The notes under the pieces are model-generated. The model did not search any database, had not been told where the DNA came from, and worked only from the letters and a program-made list of their open reading frames with translations. From the NCBI GenBank assembly GCA_013399875.1, contig VXAZ01003882.1:62001-126000 (forward strand): a DNA stretch of 64,000 nt, read 5' to 3'. The translations under genes and the position numbers were made by a program. Below, piece by piece: positions 60,013-64,000 of this stretch. The stretch's first letter is position 1. Each line of letters opens with the position of its first letter. The stretch is from Gymnorhina tibicen. Its lineage: Eukaryota > Chordata > Aves > Passeriformes > Artamidae.

Positions 60013-60757
60013 TTCACAGAATAATCTGAGTTGGATCATCGAGTCCAGCTCCAGGCCCTACATAGGGGTTATCAAGTCCAACTTCCAGCCCTGCACAGAA
60101 CCATCCCCAAGAGCCACACCATGTGCCTGAGAGTATTGCCTAAGCACTTTTTGAGCTCTCTCAGGCTGATGCTGTGACCACTTCCCTCGGGAGCCTGTTC
60201 CAGTGCCCAAACACCCTCTGGGTGAAAAACCTCTTCCTAATATCCTGCCTAAACCTACCCAGACACAACTTCAGGCCATTCCCTCAGGTCCTGTCACTGG
60301 TCCTGTCACAGAGAAGAGATCATTGTCTGTCCTTCCTCTTCCCCTCATGAGGAAAGCTGTACACTGCAATGAGGTCTCGCCCTCAGTCTCCTCTTCCCCA
60401 GGCTGAACAGACCAAGTGACCTCAGCTGCTTCTCATACAGCTTCTCCTCAAGGCCCTTCACCATCTTCATTGCCCTCGTTTGGATGGTCTCTAATAGTTT
60501 AGTACCTTTTTTATCTTGTGGCACCCAAAACTGCCCCCAGCACTCAAGGTGAGGCTGCCCCAGTGCAGAGCAGAGGGGACAATCCCTTCCCCTGCCCAGC
60601 TGGAGATGCTGTGCCTGATGTCCCCCAGGACACGCTTGGGCCCTCCTGGCTGCCAGGGCACTGCTGACTCAGACTCAACTTGCCACTGACCAGGACCCCC
60701 AGACCCCCTTCCACAGCACTGCTTTCCAGTATCTCATTCCCCAGTCTGTACATACAT
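60013..60757 (-). mobile_element. CR1 LINE fragment, 3' 745 bases
   Basis: Well-preserved reverse-oriented CR1. From left to right the plus strand carries the tail (cacagaataatctgagttgg), then the reverse complement of the protein C-terminal region. That region includes 'ccacttccctcgggagcctg' and 'caggctgaacagaccaagtg'. It ends at 'ccagtctgtacatacattt'. On the minus strand the frame near 60753 reads NEILESSAVEGGLGVLVSGK, the CR1 segment also present at 12950. Close to the tail, 'atcgagtccagctccaggcc' and 'atcaagtccaacttccagcc' form a small tandem duplication. Frames are broken, so it is inactive. It lies between CpG island 2 and the candidate exon at 61335. Confidence 0.93.
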
Positions 60758-61334
60758 TTGGCAATTTACATTTGGCCCTGCTCTCATACTTCTAAGCTTT
60801 GCCTGAACAAATACATTTGTGGGGTTTACTTTAAATGTTCCCTATGTCACAAGAAAGAGGTTACCACACACGCACACACACACACACTGCACACACACTG
60901 CACACCCGTTACCAGGTGAGAGCAAATCTAAGACGTGGGTCTGGAGTACACAGGCAGTGTTGCAAATGTATTGGCTGTATCCTACCCAGCAGGATTCCTG
61001 AAGCTTTTCCCTTGCCACATGCAACTGAGACCACTGAAGGCTGGACTCGAGGACAGCAAGCCCTGCCACATGCACCAGTGTAACTGGAGAGTGGGGGATG
61101 GCCAGGCTTCAGGTTTCCTTGCCATTTGAACCTCACAGTAGGGTCATCCAAAGGGCCATTGTTTATTTTTTGCTCTTGGCATAGGCAGGTAAATCTTGTC
61201 CTCTCATTGTAACGATAGATAAAACCCAACAGATGCATTTGAGCTTCATTTTAAAGCTCTTTTGATTTATCCTGATCTGGACTAAATGTAGCATTTAGAA
61301 TCCCTATTGGGAATATGAAAAAACTCGGTGTTAC
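60758..61334. other. No gene recognised; contains (CA)n
   Basis: Unique sequence apart from an interrupted CA microsatellite at 60864-60906. This would be intron if the neighbouring minus-strand exon candidate is real. Confidence 0.5.
60864..60906. repeat. Interrupted (CA)n microsatellite
   Basis: About 43 bases of CA repeats, broken by CG and TG steps. Confidence 0.9.
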
Positions 61335-61421
61335 TTGCCCCTGAAGGTTGCGTTAAAGCCGAGGCGTAGCTCATCCACACTGGGAATTCGCACCGCGTTC
61401 TGCATGACAACCCCAAGCAGC
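61335..61421 (-). CDS. Candidate internal coding exon, 87 bases (unidentified)
   Basis: Product not recognised. The minus strand has an acceptor (tttaaatctctAG, exon from 61421) and a donor (AA|GTAACA, exon to 61335). They bracket a frame that enters with one base, reads 28 codons beginning LLGVVMQNAVRIPSVDELRL and continuing GFNATFRG, and leaves with two bases. Length is divisible by three and both introns are phase 2, a common arrangement. The segment keeps seven CpGs while its flanks have almost none, which suggests constraint. The amino-acid mix looks protein-like (alternating hydrophobic pattern, one N-glycosylation-type NAT). It lies about 2.3 kb upstream, in minus-strand terms, of the first-exon candidate at 59044. 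If both are real, CpG island 2 would be an internal promoter or belong to a second gene. Confidence 0.35.
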
Positions 61422-63706
61422 CTAGAGATTTAAAAGCAAACCCACAAATCACTGTCAAGTCAAGATATGAAATTCCACAGACACTCATTACATTTTGCCA
61501 AGCAACAGTCATGTCAGATTATTAATTTGGAGCTGATCTGAAACGAAAGTAATGGATGGTGCAGAAACACTTTGAAAAATATGAAGAACCCATGTTGAGT
61601 CTTGTGTCACTGTGCATTTGGAGACTGGTCAGAGTGAATTGGTCCCATACTCTGGTGGGCAACACTGCTGGCGTAACAGGGAGAAGCTGACCCTGGTTAT
61701 GTTCCCCACAGACTTGCTTCCAGTATTTCAGTGGGCACCATCACCTATTTCTCTTTCTATCACGAAGGACTCATCCTATGATGCTTAGGTCTGCTGGAAC
61801 TATGGCTGTACCAGGGTGAAAGGGATTCCCGGATCACCATGTCCAGCCTCAGCTGCTTTGACAATCCCAGCATATTTCTAGTCTTTAATAAATTATATCT
61901 CAGAATTAGGCTTCCTGTCCTCTTTTACTTGAGGAAGAAGGAAATAGGAGTGGAGGGGACTTTAGGTGGTGAAAAATCATTTCTTGATTAGAATTCAGCA
62001 CAGCTGTGATCTCAGTGTCATCAGTTACTTGCACTGATGCTGAAGCACATAATTTACAGCAATAAATGAGATATAACAGCAGGTATGTGTGGGCTGGAAA
62101 TAGAAATTAGATCTGAAATGAGAAGGGTATGATGGCTTTGGTGTATTTTATGCTTTAATAGTGCTTATAATTGTCTTTTTAGAACCAGACAGACAAATAG
62201 AATAATGTAAGAGATGGGCTAGGTAGGACTCAATTTTGCTTGTTTAAGGAAAATACATTACAATGACAAGAGTATTTGTGCTGATGATAGCTTTTCTTCA
62301 GTATTTGATGTTTCCTCCTTTTGATGTGTCCTCCCTTTTTTTTTTCTTTTCTAAACACAAACACACCTAAGCTTAGAACTAGCTATTTGTAGATGTATTT
62401 TCACCTTAGAGTAGGCAGAAGTCATAATTTTTACACTTGGTTGGTTCCAATTCAGTATTATTTTTTTCATAACATTCTGTGTGATTTGCGTGCAGTCCTC
62501 TGGCACCAGAATGCAAAGGAGACATTCAGAAAAGCTTAGTTATGCACATCGTTTTTGACACCACCACCCCTTCAATTTTCCTCCTGTAAATGAACGATAA
62601 CGTGTCAGAGTCACAAGGCAGGGCACTCAGCACATGTGTCTTCCTGCATTTCCCTTTAAAACCTTGGTGGAGAGGAAGAGACATGCAGTTGCACAGAAGA
62701 AATAGGAACTGTTGAGCGGGTTCGCACCCAGTCATGGTGCTCCTGCAACTCCAACCTACAAGAAAAACTTTGGCAGCAGCTATTGAAGGCATCAGCCAAC
62801 AAAGGCAACATCTTTTAGTCATCACAGAGTTCCTAAGGTTAAATATGACTGCTCAATCTGATGCTTGCCGTTGACCTCCCAGTGCAATGTGGTTGTCTAG
62901 CAGCTGCTGCTATTCCTCTGGAAAGACAAAGGCCTCCTGCAGATCATGACTACCACAAACTGGTGCCTCAAGCCCTGACATGTGGCTCTACTATTTTCTT
63001 CCTTAACATGCTGCTGGTAAACAAACACAGTTCATGAAACCTTTTCCTCAGCAGAAGGGATCTGTTGTGGGGCTATGTTCCCCCAACACTCTAAAAGGGT
63101 TTGAGGTGCTCTGACTGCAATATAAGCAAGAACTTTTCAAGTTAGCAAACCACAACCCTGCTAAATGTTAGAGCATTGTACTTTGGCGTGCCAAATTTCT
63201 ATTTTGTTGTACACTGGTATTCAACCTTGTTTAATACTTGAAAGCAGTTGATGTAGTGATGTGAGTAGATGTCAAGAGTACACAGTGTGCTCTGGGATGG
63301 AATAAGGAGCATTTCAGAGAAAGCTTCCACTTCAGCCCCTCACTCCGTGTGCTTCAGTGCAACGATTCAGTTAGTTAAATCTCTGGCTAATAGGGTTTAT
63401 ATATGCTGCAGGGTGCGGGGGGAGAAAGGCAGGATTGCTGGCTGAGGATACAACCCTGGCCGCTCGGATCCCATACTGCAGTGCAGTGCAGTGCTCTTCT
63501 TGTGCCACCTACTGACCAGTTCCTCCTGGCTTTCAATTCGGAAACGGAACATTTTTCAGTTTATTTTTAAATGCAAGCATTTGATGTTGGATTTTGCCCA
63601 AGCAATTAATAGCTAGTGAATACATACAGTCTTTGTGCTCTGATAACATGCTCTAATTTAGAGCTGAAATATCCTATCCTGCAGTAGCTGGCTCAGTACA
63701 AGGAGA
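61422..63706. other. No gene recognised
   Basis: Mostly unique AT-rich sequence. A chance-like pair of words resembling RNA polymerase III A and B boxes is at 62665 and 62719 (rejected). A short TGCAG repeat (63477-63494) is simple sequence. Confidence 0.5.
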
Positions 63707-63785
63707 ATGGGATGGGATGGGATGGGATGGGATGGGATGGGATGGGATGGGATGGGATGGGATGGGATGGGATGGGATGGGATGG
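63707..63785. repeat. Pentanucleotide array (GGGAT class), about 16 copies
   Basis: Seventy-nine bases of uninterrupted ATGGG/GATGG repeats with no variant unit. The perfection implies recent expansion and probable length polymorphism. The flanks are ordinary unique DNA. It has no spacers, so it is not a CRISPR-like array. It is a pentamer, so not telomeric TTAGGG. Confidence 0.97.
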
Positions 63786-64000
63786 TCTGTGTTATCCAGC
63801 ACGCCAGGTCCAACAGTGCTTTCTCTCTTGAAATATGCAATACCCCGCTGAAATCATTATGATTTCCTTAATGTTCAAAATCAGAAGCTACCTGGGAAAG
63901 TTTGCCCTCTGTCCATTGGTGCTTTCTGGGACATGGCTGAGCTATGGCAAGGGGTTGACCTCTCATTCCCATATCAGGGAGTGGTATTGAAATGCAGCCT
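63786..64000. other. No gene recognised
   Basis: Short unique stretch to the window end. Nothing seen. Confidence 0.5.

Noticed and set aside
62665..62729. tRNA-like A and B box pair
   Set aside because: The first word (tggtggagagg) fits the A box, but the second (ggttcgcacc) misses a key base. Spacing is wide for a tRNA and no cloverleaf or tail is visible.
63707..63785. CRISPR-like or telomere-like array
   Set aside because: No spacers between units, and the unit is five bases, not TTAGGG. It is a plain microsatellite.

Overview
This window looks like vertebrate, almost certainly avian, genomic DNA, and probably passerine. Three things support this. It carries several CR1 LINE fragments whose 3' ends finish in the ATTCTRTG-type motif. 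It has at least one solo LTR with TG...CA ends and a 5-bp target duplication. Repeat load is low, and GC-rich CpG islands stand out from an AT-richer background. Nothing bacterial or phage-like is present: no operons, ribosome binding sites, CRISPR array or tRNA that I could support. The species call is an inference from repeat style.

Most of the window is intergenic or intronic. No multi-exon gene could be named. Two strong CpG islands lie near the ends (about 590-1260 and 58690-59740), and each is broken by an assembly gap (1085-1107 and 59120-59378). Each contains minus-strand open frames running into splice donors, so each may be the start of a minus-strand transcript. A smaller CpG-enriched patch at 17740-18085 has a similar minus-strand arrangement. 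The three candidate first exons (58969-59044, 17764-17824, 1212-1299) all end one base into a codon. That is what alternative first exons of one minus-strand gene would do, but the agreement is suggestive only. An 87-base internal-exon-like frame with both splice sites lies at 61335-61421 on the same strand. A possible plus-strand first exon lies at 11183-11220.

Repeats. CR1 fragments are at 12660-13617 (+), 16234-16395 (-), 37590-38096 with a further piece to 38288 (-), 50737-50980 (two abutting 3' ends, +) and 60013-60757 (-). An eroded older copy is at 22925-23560 (+), and a very doubtful one is near 14960-15110. A complete solo LTR is at 43659-44299, flanked by GCTCC duplications. A second LTR-like block occupies about 35648-36534. 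A perfect pentanucleotide array (GGGAT class) is at 63707-63785, and a perfect 48-bp tandem duplication is at 19189-19284.

Limits. Exon calls rest on reading frames, splice-site words and CpG retention read by eye. Frames of this kind arise by chance in 64 kb, so all exon entries have low to moderate confidence. Family-level protein searches, cross-species alignment and RNA-seq would settle them.
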